From an uncultured Mucispirillum sp. (lineage in GTDB: Bacteria; Chrysiogenota; Deferribacteres; Deferribacterales; Mucispirillaceae), in the NCBI GenBank assembly GCA_944326705.1, contig CALVEY010000008.1, positions 1-64,000 on the forward strand: a stretch of DNA of 64,000 bases, read 5' to 3'. This document shows, piece after piece, positions 54,012-63,144 of the stretch; the first letter of the stretch is position 1; the number at the start of each line of letters is the position of its first letter. The notes under the pieces were generated by a model. The model ran no database searches and was not told the DNA's origin. It worked only from the letters and a program-made list of their open reading frames with translations. The translations under genes were made by a program, and so were the position numbers.

Positions 54012-54109
54012 TGTCACTCAGAGGGAGCTTGCGACCGAAGAGTCTATAAATTTCACTAACTAGAGTGTTATAAGATTCTTCGCCTGCTTACAACAGGCTC
54101 TGAATGACA
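54012..54109. mobile_element. Palindromic intergenic repeat element (MITE- or REP-like)
   Basis: Imperfect inverted repeat of about 35 bp arms: TGTCACTCAGAG...GAAGAGTCT at 54012-54045 and its near complement AGATTCTTC...CTCTGAATGACA at 54073-54109. The outermost 12 bases of the arms match at 11 positions. The sequence type (GTCATTCTGAG-like ends, GAAGAATCT inside) recurs between genes in many bacterial genomes. It separates hsdS from hsdR and is more GC-rich than its flanks. The rest of 54110-54175 shows nothing. Confidence 0.65.
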
Positions 54110-54175
54110 AAAGTAGAAAGATAGGGCTACTTAGAATAACAAAAGTATTTATTACCAATATTTAAGGATTTATTT

Positions 54176-57100
54176 ATGGATTACGATATTTTATATGAAA
54201 CAGATTATGAAACAGTTGTTGCAAAATATGAAGATAAAAGAACAGGCAATAAATCTTATCAGTCTGAAAAAGAGCTTGAAATAGAATTAATAGAAAATTT
54301 AAAAAAACTGGGCTATGAATATATTAATATAAAAAATGAAAAAGAGCTTATTGATAATTTTAAAAACCAGCTTGAAAGACTGAATAATTATAAATTTGAG
54401 AATGATGAATGGAATATATTTTTTAAAAAAGAGATACAAAAAGAAGGTGTTTTAGAAAAAGCAAAAATAATACATAATGATGACTGTATAACAACAACTA
54501 TTAATAATAAAGGAATATCCAAAAATATTAAACTAATAGACAAAAGTAATATTCATGAAAATAAATTACAGGTTATAAACCAATACAGAGAAGAGAAAGG
54601 GACATATAAATCACGATACGATGTAACAATTTTAATTAATGGGCTTCCACTTATACATATTGAACTTAAAAGGAGAGGGGTTGCATTAGAGCAGGCTTTT
54701 AATCAGATTACTAGATATCAGAGAAATAGTTTTTGGGCGGGAAGCTCATTATTTGAATTTGTGCAGATATTTGTTATATCAAATGGAACTCATACAAAAT
54801 ATTATTCAAATACCACAAGGCTTAATAGTGCAAATCATCATAAAAAAACAAATAATACTTTTGAGTTTACTATATTTTTTGCAGATGCAGAAAATAGGCG
54901 GATAACTGATTTAGTAAATTTTACAAATTACTTTTTTGCCCGTCATACTATATTAAATATTCTAACTAAATATTGTGTATTAACTGAAGATAATAATCTT
55001 TTAGTAATGCGACCTTATCAAATTGTAGCTTGTGAAAGAATATTAAATAAAATAAAATATGCAGAAAATAAAAATATATATGGTAAAATAGAAGCAGGGG
55101 GATATATTTGGCATACAACAGGAAGTGGAAAAACTTTAACTTCTTTTAAAACATCACTGCTAGCTTCAAAAACAGATTATATTGATAAAGTGCTTTTTGT
55201 AGTAGATAGAAAAGATTTAGATTATCAGACAATAAAAGAATATGAAAAATATAAAAAGGGCTGTGTATCATCTAATAAAAGCACTAAGATTTTGCAAGAA
55301 CAAATAGAAAATGATAATAAAATTATAGTTACAACTATTCAAAAGCTTTCTACATTTATTAAAAAAAATAAAGTTCATAATATTTATAATAAAAAAGTAG
55401 TTATTATATTTGATGAATGCCACAGGTCTCAGTTTGGAGAAATGCATACAAATATAACTAAACATTTTAAAAAATACGCTATATTTGGCTTTACTGGCAC
55501 TCCTATTTTTAAAGAAAATGCGTCAAATATTAATAAACTTCAAGGAAAAACCACACCACAGGTATTTGGTAATAAGCTGCATACTTATACAATAGTAGAT
55601 GCAATACATGATGAAACTGTTCTTCCTTTTAAAGTAGAATATCATAATACTTTTAAAAATAAAGATGAAATAGAAGATAAAAAAGTGCCAGCTATTAATA
55701 AAGAAGAAGTTTTTTTATATGAAAAAAGGCTTACTAATATAGCAGCTTATATATTGCAAAATTTTGATATTAAAACAAAAAGAAATAGTTTGTATAACTT
55801 ATCTGGAAAAAGAGTAAATGGGTTTAATTCAATATTAGCAGTAAGCAGTATTGAAGCAGCCATAAAGTATTATAATATTTTTAAAAAATTAAATACAGGT
55901 AGTGAACTTTTAAGAATTGCTACAATATTTAGCTTTAACCCTAATGAAGAAGAAAATGGATATATTGATGATGAAAGCATAGATACAGAAAATCTTGATG
56001 TAGGCAGTAGAGAGTTTTTAGATAGTGCAATAGCTGATTATAATAATATATTTAATACATCTTTTGACACAAGCAGCGAAAAATTTGAAAATTATTATAA
56101 AGATATTTCTCAAAGAATGAAAAATAAAGAGATTGATTTATTAATAGTTGTAAATATGTTTTTAACTGGGTTTGATGCTAAAACATTAAATACCTTATGG
56201 GTAGATAAAAATTTAAAATATCATTCATTGATTCAGGCTTTTTCAAGAACTAATAGAATATTAAATTCAGTAAAAACTTTTGGAAATATAATATGTTTTA
56301 GAAATCTTGTAAAAGATGTAGAAAATGCCATTGCTTTATTTGGTAATAAAGATGCTGAAAATATTGTATTATTAAAAAGTTTTAACAGCTATTTTTATGG
56401 ATATGATGAAAATGGGGAACATATTTTTGGATATATTGATTATATAAATAAACTTTATGATAAATACCCACTAAATAGTGAAATTATAACAGAACAAGAT
56501 ATAAAAGAATTTATTAAATTATTTGGTGTAATTTTAAAATTTAGAAATATATTATCAACTTTTGAAGAATTTATAGTAAATGACCCATTTATAAAAGAAA
56601 ATAAAGAACGAGATTTACAAGATTATCAAAGTATATATATTGATTTATATAGTACATTTGTAAAAAAAGAAGAAAGTGAGAAAGAAAGTATATTAGATGA
56701 TATAGTATTTGAAATAGAGCTTATTAAACAGGTGGAAGTAAATATTGATTATATTTTAAAACTTGTTATGCAGTATTTATTAAATAATAAAAAAGATGAA
56801 GAGCTTTCTGTAAAAATTTATAAAACAATAGATTCTACTATACAATTAAGAAACAAAAAGGAGCTGATAGAACAGTTTATTAATTCTACACATATTGAAA
56901 GTGAAGAAGATGGCTATATCCGTTGGCAAAACTATATAGAAAATGAAAAAGAGAAAGAAATTACAAATATAATAAATGAAGAAAAACTAAAAGAAGAAGA
57001 AACTAAAACTTTTATTAATAATGCTTTTAGAGATGGAGAAATAAAAACAAGTGGTGTTGATTTTGATAAACTGCTACCACCAATTTCAAGGTTTAGTAAA

Positions 57101-57181
57101 ACAGAAAATCGGCAGGAAAAGAAAAATAAAATTGCTGAAAAATTAACATCATTTTTTGAAAAGTTTTTCAATATCAGTTAA
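54176..57181 (+). CDS. hsdR: Type I restriction enzyme R subunit HsdR
   Basis: 1001 residues, full length. N-terminal nuclease domain with PLIHIELKRRG near residue 160 (E-x-K) and a preceding DVTILINGLP; helicase motor with Walker A GYIWHTTGSGKTLTSF near residue 315, DEAD-box variant IIFDECHRSQFG near 412, FTGTPIF near 441 and motif VI region ALIQAFSRTNRIL near 690. It translocates and cuts unmethylated DNA as part of the HsdR2M2S complex. Very AT-rich coding, suggesting either acquisition or relaxed codon use. It follows the palindromic repeat, so it may depend on read-through from hsdS. Confidence 0.95.
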   Translation: MDYDILYETDYETVVAKYEDKRTGNKSYQSEKELEIELIENLKKLGYEYINIKNEKELIDNFKNQLERLNNYKFENDEWNIFFKKEIQKEGVLEKAKIIHNDDCITTTINNKGISKNIKLIDKSNIHENKLQVINQYREEKGTYKSRYDVTILINGLPLIHIELKRRGVALEQAFNQITRYQRNSFWAGSSLFEFVQIFVISNGTHTKYYSNTTRLNSANHHKKTNNTFEFTIFFADAENRRITDLVNFTNYFFARHTILNILTKYCVLTEDNNLLVMRPYQIVACERILNKIKYAENKNIYGKIEAGGYIWHTTGSGKTLTSFKTSLLASKTDYIDKVLFVVDRKDLDYQTIKEYEKYKKGCVSSNKSTKILQEQIENDNKIIVTTIQKLSTFIKKNKVHNIYNKKVVIIFDECHRSQFGEMHTNITKHFKKYAIFGFTGTPIFKENASNINKLQGKTTPQVFGNKLHTYTIVDAIHDETVLPFKVEYHNTFKNKDEIEDKKVPAINKEEVFLYEKRLTNIAAYILQNFDIKTKRNSLYNLSGKRVNGFNSILAVSSIEAAIKYYNIFKKLNTGSELLRIATIFSFNPNEEENGYIDDESIDTENLDVGSREFLDSAIADYNNIFNTSFDTSSEKFENYYKDISQRMKNKEIDLLIVVNMFLTGFDAKTLNTLWVDKNLKYHSLIQAFSRTNRILNSVKTFGNIICFRNLVKDVENAIALFGNKDAENIVLLKSFNSYFYGYDENGEHIFGYIDYINKLYDKYPLNSEIITEQDIKEFIKLFGVILKFRNILSTFEEFIVNDPFIKENKERDLQDYQSIYIDLYSTFVKKEESEKESILDDIVFEIELIKQVEVNIDYILKLVMQYLLNNKKDEELSVKIYKTIDSTIQLRNKKELIEQFINSTHIESEEDGYIRWQNYIENEKEKEITNIINEEKLKEEETKTFINNAFRDGEIKTSGVDFDKLLPPISRFSKTENRQEKKNKIAEKLTSFFEKFFNIS

Positions 57182-57206
57182 ATAGTGCATTTACTTAAAA
57201 AAACTC

Positions 57207-57234
57207 TTGCTATTTTGCAGATTAGGGGTATATT
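57207..57234 (+). promoter_or_regulatory. Candidate fabI promoter
   Basis: TTGCTA (57207-57212), 16-bp spacer, TATATT (57229-57234), about 40 bases before the start codon. Confidence 0.45.
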
Positions 57235-57273
57235 GCTAGTAATAATTTAATTTAAAACATAAAGGTGCGTTCT

Positions 57274-58038
57274 ATGGGTATTTTAGAAGGTAAAAAAGCT
57301 TTAGTTTTCGGTGTTGCAAGTAACTTAAGTATTGCTTACGGTATTGCAAAACAGTTAAAGGCAGAAGGTGCAGATGTTGCATTATCTTATGCTGCAGTTC
57401 ATGAAAAACGAGTAAAACCTATTGCAGAAGAATTAGGTGCTGCATTTGTTGAAGAATGTGACTTATCAAGTGATGAGGCAATAGAAAGCCTTGTAAATAA
57501 ATATGAAGAAAAATTCGGTAAAATTGATATTATAGTTCACTCTGTTGCATTTGCTTCAAGAGAAGCTCTTTCTGGCAGATTTATGGAAGTTACAAGAGAT
57601 GATTTTCTTGTTGCTATGAATATCAGTGTATATACATTAATTGCAGTTGTGAAAAAATTTGAAAGAATTATGAGTGATGATGCAAGTGTTATCACTTTAA
57701 CATACTATGGCAGTGAAAAAGTTGTGCCTAACTATAATGTTATGGGTGTTGCAAAAGCAGCACTTGAAGCAACTGTTCGTTACTTAGCTGTAGATTTAGG
57801 TAAAACTGGTAAAAGAATTAATGCTGTATCAGCAGGTCCTATCAAAACATTATCTGCTGCTGGTATTTCCGGCTTTAAATCTATGCTTTCATCAAATGAG
57901 CCGCGTATACCACTTGGCAGAAATGTAGATATTGATGACTGCGGTAATTTAGCAGCCTTTCTTTTAAGCCCAAAAGCTAAAAATATTACAGGCTCGGTTG
58001 TCTATGTAGACGGCGGCTTTAATATTACTGCAATGTAA
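57274..58038 (+). CDS. fabI: Enoyl-ACP reductase FabI
   Basis: The ATG at 57274 with AAGGTG upstream is preferred over GTG at 57265 (254 residues). MGILEGKKALVFGVASNLSIAYGIA is the FabI nucleotide-binding start, and the catalytic Tyr-x6-Lys is YNVMGVAK near residue 157. NITGSVVYVDGGFNITAM closes the protein. Last step of fatty-acid elongation; target of triclosan-type inhibitors. Confidence 0.95.
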   Translation: MGILEGKKALVFGVASNLSIAYGIAKQLKAEGADVALSYAAVHEKRVKPIAEELGAAFVEECDLSSDEAIESLVNKYEEKFGKIDIIVHSVAFASREALSGRFMEVTRDDFLVAMNISVYTLIAVVKKFERIMSDDASVITLTYYGSEKVVPNYNVMGVAKAALEATVRYLAVDLGKTGKRINAVSAGPIKTLSAAGISGFKSMLSSNEPRIPLGRNVDIDDCGNLAAFLLSPKAKNITGSVVYVDGGFNITAM

Positions 58039-58054
58039 AATTAATCAGCATTTT

Positions 58055-58082
58055 AAGGCGATTATTTAAATCGCCTTTTTTA
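58055..58082 (+). terminator. Rho-independent terminator after fabI
   Basis: 9-bp stem AAGGCGATT / AATCGCCTT (58055-58063 with 58069-58077), 5-nt loop, T run. Confidence 0.92.
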
Positions 58083-58110
58083 ATATTATTTAAAAAAAGG
58101 ATTATATCAT

Positions 58111-59748
58111 ATGGTAAATAACTGGCTGTCTGCAATACAAAAAGCATTTCCAGCATTAAAAAAAGAAAATATAAATAAAGCTAATTTAAAATTTAATATT
58201 ATAGAAAATATTGATGATACAGATATAACTATTGAAGCTGCAGCAGAAAATGGTATCTGTTTTTCATGGGTGGATAATGCAAGCCATTATCTGCTGTCTG
58301 TTATGGAAGCAGAAGGCTGCACTCCCTATGAAATACAGGACAAACTGGAAGTTGTATTTGATAATCTTTTTGATAATTCATCATCTGAGCTTTATGCTGC
58401 AAGAAATGTTATTATAGATGATATGTATGGTCTTGAAGTGCTTGGCGGTAATGAAATCAGTGATAATAAATATGATATTTTTTATGGTTTATATCTAAGT
58501 GACGGCAAAGATGGTTATGTAATTACAGGCTTTGGTGATGATGAAGTAGAGTTTGTATTTGAAAAATTAACTGGAGCTACCAGGCTTTTTAACAGAAAAG
58601 AAGAGCCTGCACTAATAAATAAAGGTAAAACTCAGGATAAAGAAATTACTGCTTTAAGAAAATTAGCAGCAAAATTAATGGTAGATTATGATATAAGCTG
58701 GCAGATATTAAACTGCACATTTGCGGTCATTGATGGCAGGCTTGATATGAATGAGCCTTCATCATTTTTAATGCTTTCTAAAAATGGTATTGAAGAAATG
58801 GATTTTTCTGAAATATATAGAGAAGATAAATCTTTTATAAATGAAATTAATGAGCTTTTATCCAGCATTTCAGCTTATGATATATCAGGCTTTACAGTTA
58901 CTCTTTTTAAAGACGGAAGATACGGCATAACATATTATCCTGTAGAAGAAGATGAATTTGATGAGGAACATGAGCATATTCACGATGAAAGCTGCCAGCA
59001 TGAGCATTATTATGATGATGAAGATAATGACTATTTTCCAGAGCATGGCAATGAAAAAGAATATGCTTTAAATTATATGAATAATCTGCACTCTGAAATA
59101 TTAAGCCCTGTAGAAAAATGGGATAATGGAATGGTGCTTATTCAAAATACAGAAAATTTTACAATGGTTTATCCATATTATAATACTGCTGAAAACCCAT
59201 TTATAGAAGTAAATATTATAGAAGATACAGATATAAATGATGAAAGCTGCATAGAAGAATTAGGCTCTCAGTATGGTAAATATTATCCTGCAATGTATGA
59301 TTATTTTGGAGAAAAAGTAGATGAGCTTAATTTATTTTCAGTATTATTTTATTTTAAAAACAATGGTGAAAATAAAGTAGATTCATCATCTCTTACATAT
59401 AAAGAGTTTGTTTTTGATGTTTTTTGTGCAGTAGAAGACGGAGATGAAAGTGCAGAAGCTGTTAATTTAATAGCAGCTGCAGATGCCTTTGAAAAAGAAT
59501 TTACTGCTAAGCCATTAATGTATATAACTTTTGATATATCTAGTGATAATGATACACTATCACTATGCAGTAAAATTACTGGCTTATCTGTAAATGGAGA
59601 AGAAGTGCTTGATAACTGTAATGACATAATTAAAAATATACTAAATAATTTACAGATGGTTTTTGATAATACAAAATACAGCTCTAACAGTAAAACAGGC
59701 AGATTTACAATATTTCCAAATGGAAAAATTGGTGTGCAGTTTATATAA
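58111..59748 (+). CDS. Large acidic protein of unknown function with repeated modules
   Basis: 545 residues, strongly acidic, without signal peptide or membrane helix. A His/Asp/Glu-rich stretch near residues 288-315 (HEHIHDESCQHEHYYDDED) could bind metal. The end of the middle module (SGFTVTLFKDGRYGITYYPVEED near 262) and the protein's end (KTGRFTIFPNGKIGVQF) share a GR-x-T/G-I-x-P-x-G-like hairpin, suggesting internal duplication. That hairpin loosely recalls the YezG-type (DUF600) immunity fold, which I cannot confirm. No family recognised. It sits between fabI and rpmH with terminators or promoters on each side. Confidence 0.6.
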   Translation: MVNNWLSAIQKAFPALKKENINKANLKFNIIENIDDTDITIEAAAENGICFSWVDNASHYLLSVMEAEGCTPYEIQDKLEVVFDNLFDNSSSELYAARNVIIDDMYGLEVLGGNEISDNKYDIFYGLYLSDGKDGYVITGFGDDEVEFVFEKLTGATRLFNRKEEPALINKGKTQDKEITALRKLAAKLMVDYDISWQILNCTFAVIDGRLDMNEPSSFLMLSKNGIEEMDFSEIYREDKSFINEINELLSSISAYDISGFTVTLFKDGRYGITYYPVEEDEFDEEHEHIHDESCQHEHYYDDEDNDYFPEHGNEKEYALNYMNNLHSEILSPVEKWDNGMVLIQNTENFTMVYPYYNTAENPFIEVNIIEDTDINDESCIEELGSQYGKYYPAMYDYFGEKVDELNLFSVLFYFKNNGENKVDSSSLTYKEFVFDVFCAVEDGDESAEAVNLIAAADAFEKEFTAKPLMYITFDISSDNDTLSLCSKITGLSVNGEEVLDNCNDIIKNILNNLQMVFDNTKYSSNSKTGRFTIFPNGKIGVQFI

Positions 59749-59794
59749 AAAAGGAATAATTTAATAGAAATTTTAAAAACATTTAAAATTTTAT

Positions 59795-59823
59795 TTGACA
59801 ATTTTATATAAAATTCTTATTAT
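59795..59823 (+). promoter_or_regulatory. rpmH operon promoter
   Basis: Perfect TTGACA (59795-59800), 17-bp spacer, TATTAT (59818-59823). A small hairpin GTCTGA-AATA-TCAGAC (59848-59863) follows in the leader, before the GGAGG site. Confidence 0.75.
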
Positions 59824-59892
59824 CATTTTTCATTATATAAAAAGTGGGTCTGAAATATCAGACATTCTCTTATAAATTTATGGAGGCAAAAG

Positions 59893-60033
59893 ATGGCACA
59901 GCTTACTCTGGCAAAGCGTACCAACTTAAAAAAAGTTCGCAAACAAGGTTTTCGTGCAAGAATGGCTACTAAAGGTGGCAGACTTGTTATCAAAAGAAGA
60001 CGCGCAAAAGGTCGTAAACGCCTTGCAATTTAA
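59893..60033 (+). CDS. rpmH: 50S ribosomal protein L34
   Basis: A 46-residue basic protein read directly from the sequence: it begins [20 protein letters not shown] and continues with [10 protein letters not shown] and [12 protein letters not shown], the L34 pattern. GGAGG lies 7-11 bases before the ATG. Too short to be noticed in long-frame scans, and overlapped by the rnpA frame. Confidence 0.96.
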   Translation: MAQLTLAKRTNLKKVRKQGFRARMATKGGRLVIKRRRAKGRKRLAI

Positions 60034-60394
60034 ACCTGAATGTTTTCCCCGTAGCCTGCATATATGTAAATCAAAAGAATTTACTGCAATATATACGGGG
60101 AAACGAGTTTCAGGCTCAATGTTTATAATATATTATAATATATTGGGCAGTATAGGCAAAGCAGGTTTTACAGTCAGTAAAAAAGTTAGTAAATCAGCAG
60201 TTGAGCGTAACAAGCTTAAACGAAGATTAAGGGAAGTATACAGGCGAAATAGAAATTTACTGCCTGCGAATGTATCTATAATTATACGAGTGCTGCCGCA
60301 AGCCGCAGGAGCTGATTTTAATGAAATTAAAAATGAAGTTCTTTCGCTTTTTAAAGTTATTACATCCAAAGAACATAGCAGTAATACTAATTAA
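60023..60394 (+). CDS. rnpA: Ribonuclease P protein component RnpA
   Basis: The frame is open from 59954, but a TTG at 60023 gives a normal 123-residue protein starting just before [13 protein letters not shown]. The RNR motif [18 protein letters not shown] lies near residue 66, and [13 protein letters not shown] precedes it. It binds the RNase P RNA for tRNA 5' maturation. It overlaps rpmH by 11 bases and yidD by 74. Start codon is the main uncertainty. Confidence 0.9.
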   Translation: MQFKPECFPRSLHICKSKEFTAIYTGKRVSGSMFIIYYNILGSIGKAGFTVSKKVSKSAVERNKLKRRLREVYRRNRNLLPANVSIIIRVLPQAAGADFNEIKNEVLSLFKVITSKEHSSNTN

Positions 60395-60575
60395 ATGCTA
60401 TAAATACTGTATTTCTCCCTATCTTGGCAACCACTGCCGTTTTTATCCAAGCTGCTCAAGTTATGCTATAGAGGCTTTTCAAAAAAAGGGTTTTATTAAA
60501 GGATTTATCTTAACTGTATGGCGTATTCTGCGTTGCAACCCATTCTGTAAGGGTGGTTATGACCCTGTTAAATAG
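60321..60575 (+). CDS. yidD: Membrane protein insertion efficiency factor YidD
   Basis: 84 residues. [32 protein letters not shown] and the C-terminal [16 protein letters not shown] are the conserved Cys-rich YidD motifs. AGGAG 9 bases upstream supports the ATG at 60321, which lies inside rnpA. Works beside YidC, encoded next. Confidence 0.94.
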   Translation: MKLKMKFFRFLKLLHPKNIAVILIKCYKYCISPYLGNHCRFYPSCSSYAIEAFQKKGFIKGFILTVWRILRCNPFCKGGYDPVK

Positions 60576-60606
60576 GGAATATTAAATAATTAAGGAATTT
60601 TTATAT

Positions 60607-62139
60607 ATGGATAAAAGGACCGTTATAGCATTTGTACTTAGTTTTGTAGTATTAATAGGCTGGACTTACTTTATTGCACCTATGTTTGCACCAGTTGAGC
60701 CTGTTCAAGATAATACAACAGTTTCAAAAATGCCACAGGCACCAGCCCAAAGTGCGGCAGTTGATAATGTAACACCAGTTAAAATTAATCAAGGACTGCA
60801 GGCTTCAGCTCCAGAAGAATTAACTATTGAAAAATCTAAATTAATGGAAGTAACTTTTAACACAGCAACAGGTGATATTAGAAGTGTTGCTTTACCTGCA
60901 TGGGCAGATACAGAAGGTGGATTTGTTACTTTTAATAAAAACGGCACATCAGATTATGCAAAAATTTTAACACCAGTAACTACTGGCTATACAAAAAAAG
61001 TAATGCATTTGCAGGATAGTAAAGTTGTTACTTTCACAGCTCAAAGCGGAACTTTAATTATTAATAAATCATATCAGTTATATGATGATTCATATTTAAT
61101 TAAATCTACAATTGATGTTACTAATACAGGCACTAACTCATTAAATGTTCCTGTTCAAATAAATATAGGTCCAAAACTAGGCTCTGGTTTTGAAGATGCT
61201 ACTTATGTATTTGAAGGTGCTGTTATATCTAACGGTGGCAAAACATACAGAGTAAAAATGAATGATACAGACAGCGAAGTTTTAGATAAAGCAGTATGGG
61301 CAGGTTATACATCTAAATATTTCTTATTTGCAGCAGCAAGTAATGAATTATTTAAAAAAGCAGAAATTTTCCCAGAAAATAAATCTGCAGTTGCCTCAAT
61401 CAATACTGATTTTATAGTAAACCCTGGCAGCAGACATCAGGCTTCTTTTGATTTTTATGTAGGTCCTAAATATTATGACCAGTTAAAAGATTTAGGACTT
61501 TCTCTGCAAAAAAGTATGGATTATGGCTGGTTTTATTTTATAGCTATTCCAATGCTTTATATTTTAAATTTCTTAAATGGTATATTCCATAACTATGGTA
61601 TAGCTATCATTATTCTTACTATTATTGTAAAAGTATTAACATTACCTCTTACATTAAAAAGTATGGTATCAATGAAAGAAATGACTAAAATACAGCCAAA
61701 AGTTTTAGAATTAAGGGAAAAATTTAAAAACGACCCTGCAAAACTTAATCAAGCTACAATGGATTTATATAGAGAACATAAAGTAAACCCATTAAGCGGC
61801 TGTTTTCCACTGCTTTTACAAATACCAATATTTTTTGCATTATATAAAGCCCTGCTTTTATCTTTAGAATTAAAAGGTGCACCTTTCTTTGGCTGGATTG
61901 TAGACTTATCTGCAAAAGACCCATATTATATTACACCTATTGTTATGGGTATAACTATGTTTATTCAGCAGAAAATGACACCAACAACAGCAGACCCTAT
62001 GCAGCAGAAAATATTTTTAGCTATGCCTGTTATATTTACATTTTTATTTATAAACTTCCAGTCAGGTCTTGTGCTTTACTGGCTTACAAACAACGTGCTG
62101 TCTATTATTCAGCAGTATATAATTAACAAGCGAAAATAG
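60607..62139 (+). CDS. yidC: Membrane protein insertase YidC
   Basis: 510 residues in the Gram-negative form: N-terminal membrane helix (VIAFVLSFVVLIGWTYF), Pro/Ala/Val linker, large periplasmic domain (about 70-300) and the conserved insertase helices from about residue 325 (DYGWFYFIAIPMLYIL, then GIAIIILTIIVKVLTLPLTLKSMVSM and NPLSGCFPLLLQIPIFFALYKALL). Confidence 0.96.
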   Translation: MDKRTVIAFVLSFVVLIGWTYFIAPMFAPVEPVQDNTTVSKMPQAPAQSAAVDNVTPVKINQGLQASAPEELTIEKSKLMEVTFNTATGDIRSVALPAWADTEGGFVTFNKNGTSDYAKILTPVTTGYTKKVMHLQDSKVVTFTAQSGTLIINKSYQLYDDSYLIKSTIDVTNTGTNSLNVPVQINIGPKLGSGFEDATYVFEGAVISNGGKTYRVKMNDTDSEVLDKAVWAGYTSKYFLFAAASNELFKKAEIFPENKSAVASINTDFIVNPGSRHQASFDFYVGPKYYDQLKDLGLSLQKSMDYGWFYFIAIPMLYILNFLNGIFHNYGIAIIILTIIVKVLTLPLTLKSMVSMKEMTKIQPKVLELREKFKNDPAKLNQATMDLYREHKVNPLSGCFPLLLQIPIFFALYKALLLSLELKGAPFFGWIVDLSAKDPYYITPIVMGITMFIQQKMTPTTADPMQQKIFLAMPVIFTFLFINFQSGLVLYWLTNNVLSIIQQYIINKRK

Positions 62140-62176
62140 TGTACGAACAAACTAGTATTTAATACGAGGTTATATT

Positions 62177-62869
62177 ATGAGAATTTTTGAAGTGGAAGGA
62201 GATAGTGTAGAAGAGATTATCTCTCAGTTTACAAAACAGCAGAATATTCCTGCAGATTACATCAGCTATGAAGTGATTGAACAAGGCTCTAAAGGGCTTT
62301 TTGGTATTGGCAAAAAAAATGCAAAATTAAAAATTACATATAATGAAGCAGAATATGTTAAGAAAAAAGCAAAACTTATGCTTAATGAACTTTTAGAAAA
62401 AGCGGGCTTTGCAGATGCTCATGTTAGTGCAGAAGAAAATGATAACAGACTTTTATTAAATATAGAAACAGAAACACCAGAATTATTAATAGGTAAATCA
62501 GCCCAGACTCTTGATGCTCTGCAGTATGTATTTGATAAAATGATAAACTTATCAGAAGACAGTGAAATAAGCCTTATTGTAGATGTAGGCTTTTACAGAA
62601 AACGCAGAGTAGAAGAAAATGTTGCAAAAGCACTTGCAATGGCAGAAAAAGTTAAAAAATCAGGCAGACCGTTTAAACTTGCTCCAATGAGCAGTATATT
62701 AAGAAAAGAAATACATATTGCTTTAAAAAATGTGCCTGGTGTAACAACTATTTCTACAGGTGAAGGCCCATTAAAACAAGTATCTATTGTGCCTGATAAA
62801 CCAAGAAACAGTAAAGGCAGATTTAATAATAGAAGAAATCATAGATATAATAATAGAGAAGAAAACTAA
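62177..62869 (+). CDS. khpB: RNA-binding protein KhpB (Jag/EloR)
   Basis: 230 residues: Jag_N domain (FEVEGDSVEEIISQF and KGLFGIGKKNAKLKI), a KH domain (LLIGKSAQTLDALQYVFDKM) and an R3H domain (GRPFKLAPMSSILRKEIHIAL). Basic tail RFNNRRNHRYNNR. Partner of KhpA encoded at 20938-21168. Confidence 0.94.
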   Translation: MRIFEVEGDSVEEIISQFTKQQNIPADYISYEVIEQGSKGLFGIGKKNAKLKITYNEAEYVKKKAKLMLNELLEKAGFADAHVSAEENDNRLLLNIETETPELLIGKSAQTLDALQYVFDKMINLSEDSEISLIVDVGFYRKRRVEENVAKALAMAEKVKKSGRPFKLAPMSSILRKEIHIALKNVPGVTTISTGEGPLKQVSIVPDKPRNSKGRFNNRRNHRYNNREEN

Positions 62870-63129
62870 TGGTTATGAAAGTTTTTGTGCTGGCATTAAT
62901 ACTTGCAGGCATTTATTTCTTTTTTAAAATAAAAGATAAAAAACAGGATGAGCAGAAGTATGCTGATAATAATGAAGAAGTAAAAGCTGTTGAAATGAAA
63001 CAGGATGCTGTCTGCGGCTCTTATGTGGAAGAAACTACTAAATATAAAGTAAGGCTGCATGATAAAATATATTATTTCTGCTCAGAAGAATGTAAAAATA
63101 AATTTATAGACGAAAATACAAATCATTAG
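62869..63129 (+). CDS. Small membrane-anchored YHS-domain protein
   Basis: 86 residues: one N-terminal membrane helix (residues 3-20), a charged linker and a YHS-like domain DAVCGSYVEETTKYKVRLHDKIYYFCSEECKNKF near residue 45-78, with three Cys likely to bind metal. TAATG overlap with khpB. YHS modules are found in copper and heavy-metal handling proteins; the membrane anchor suggests metal sensing or delivery at the envelope, which is inference. Confidence 0.8.
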   Translation: MVMKVFVLALILAGIYFFFKIKDKKQDEQKYADNNEEVKAVEMKQDAVCGSYVEETTKYKVRLHDKIYYFCSEECKNKFIDENTNH

Positions 63130-63144
63130 GATTTAGGAGATATA

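Noticed and set aside
59749-59892. Replication origin near rpmH
   Set aside because: No dnaA gene and no cluster of DnaA boxes that I can recognise; gene order alone is not enough.
59954-60022. N-terminal extension of rnpA within rpmH
   Set aside because: Not supported by a ribosome binding site and makes the protein longer than the family; kept only as a possibility in the findings.
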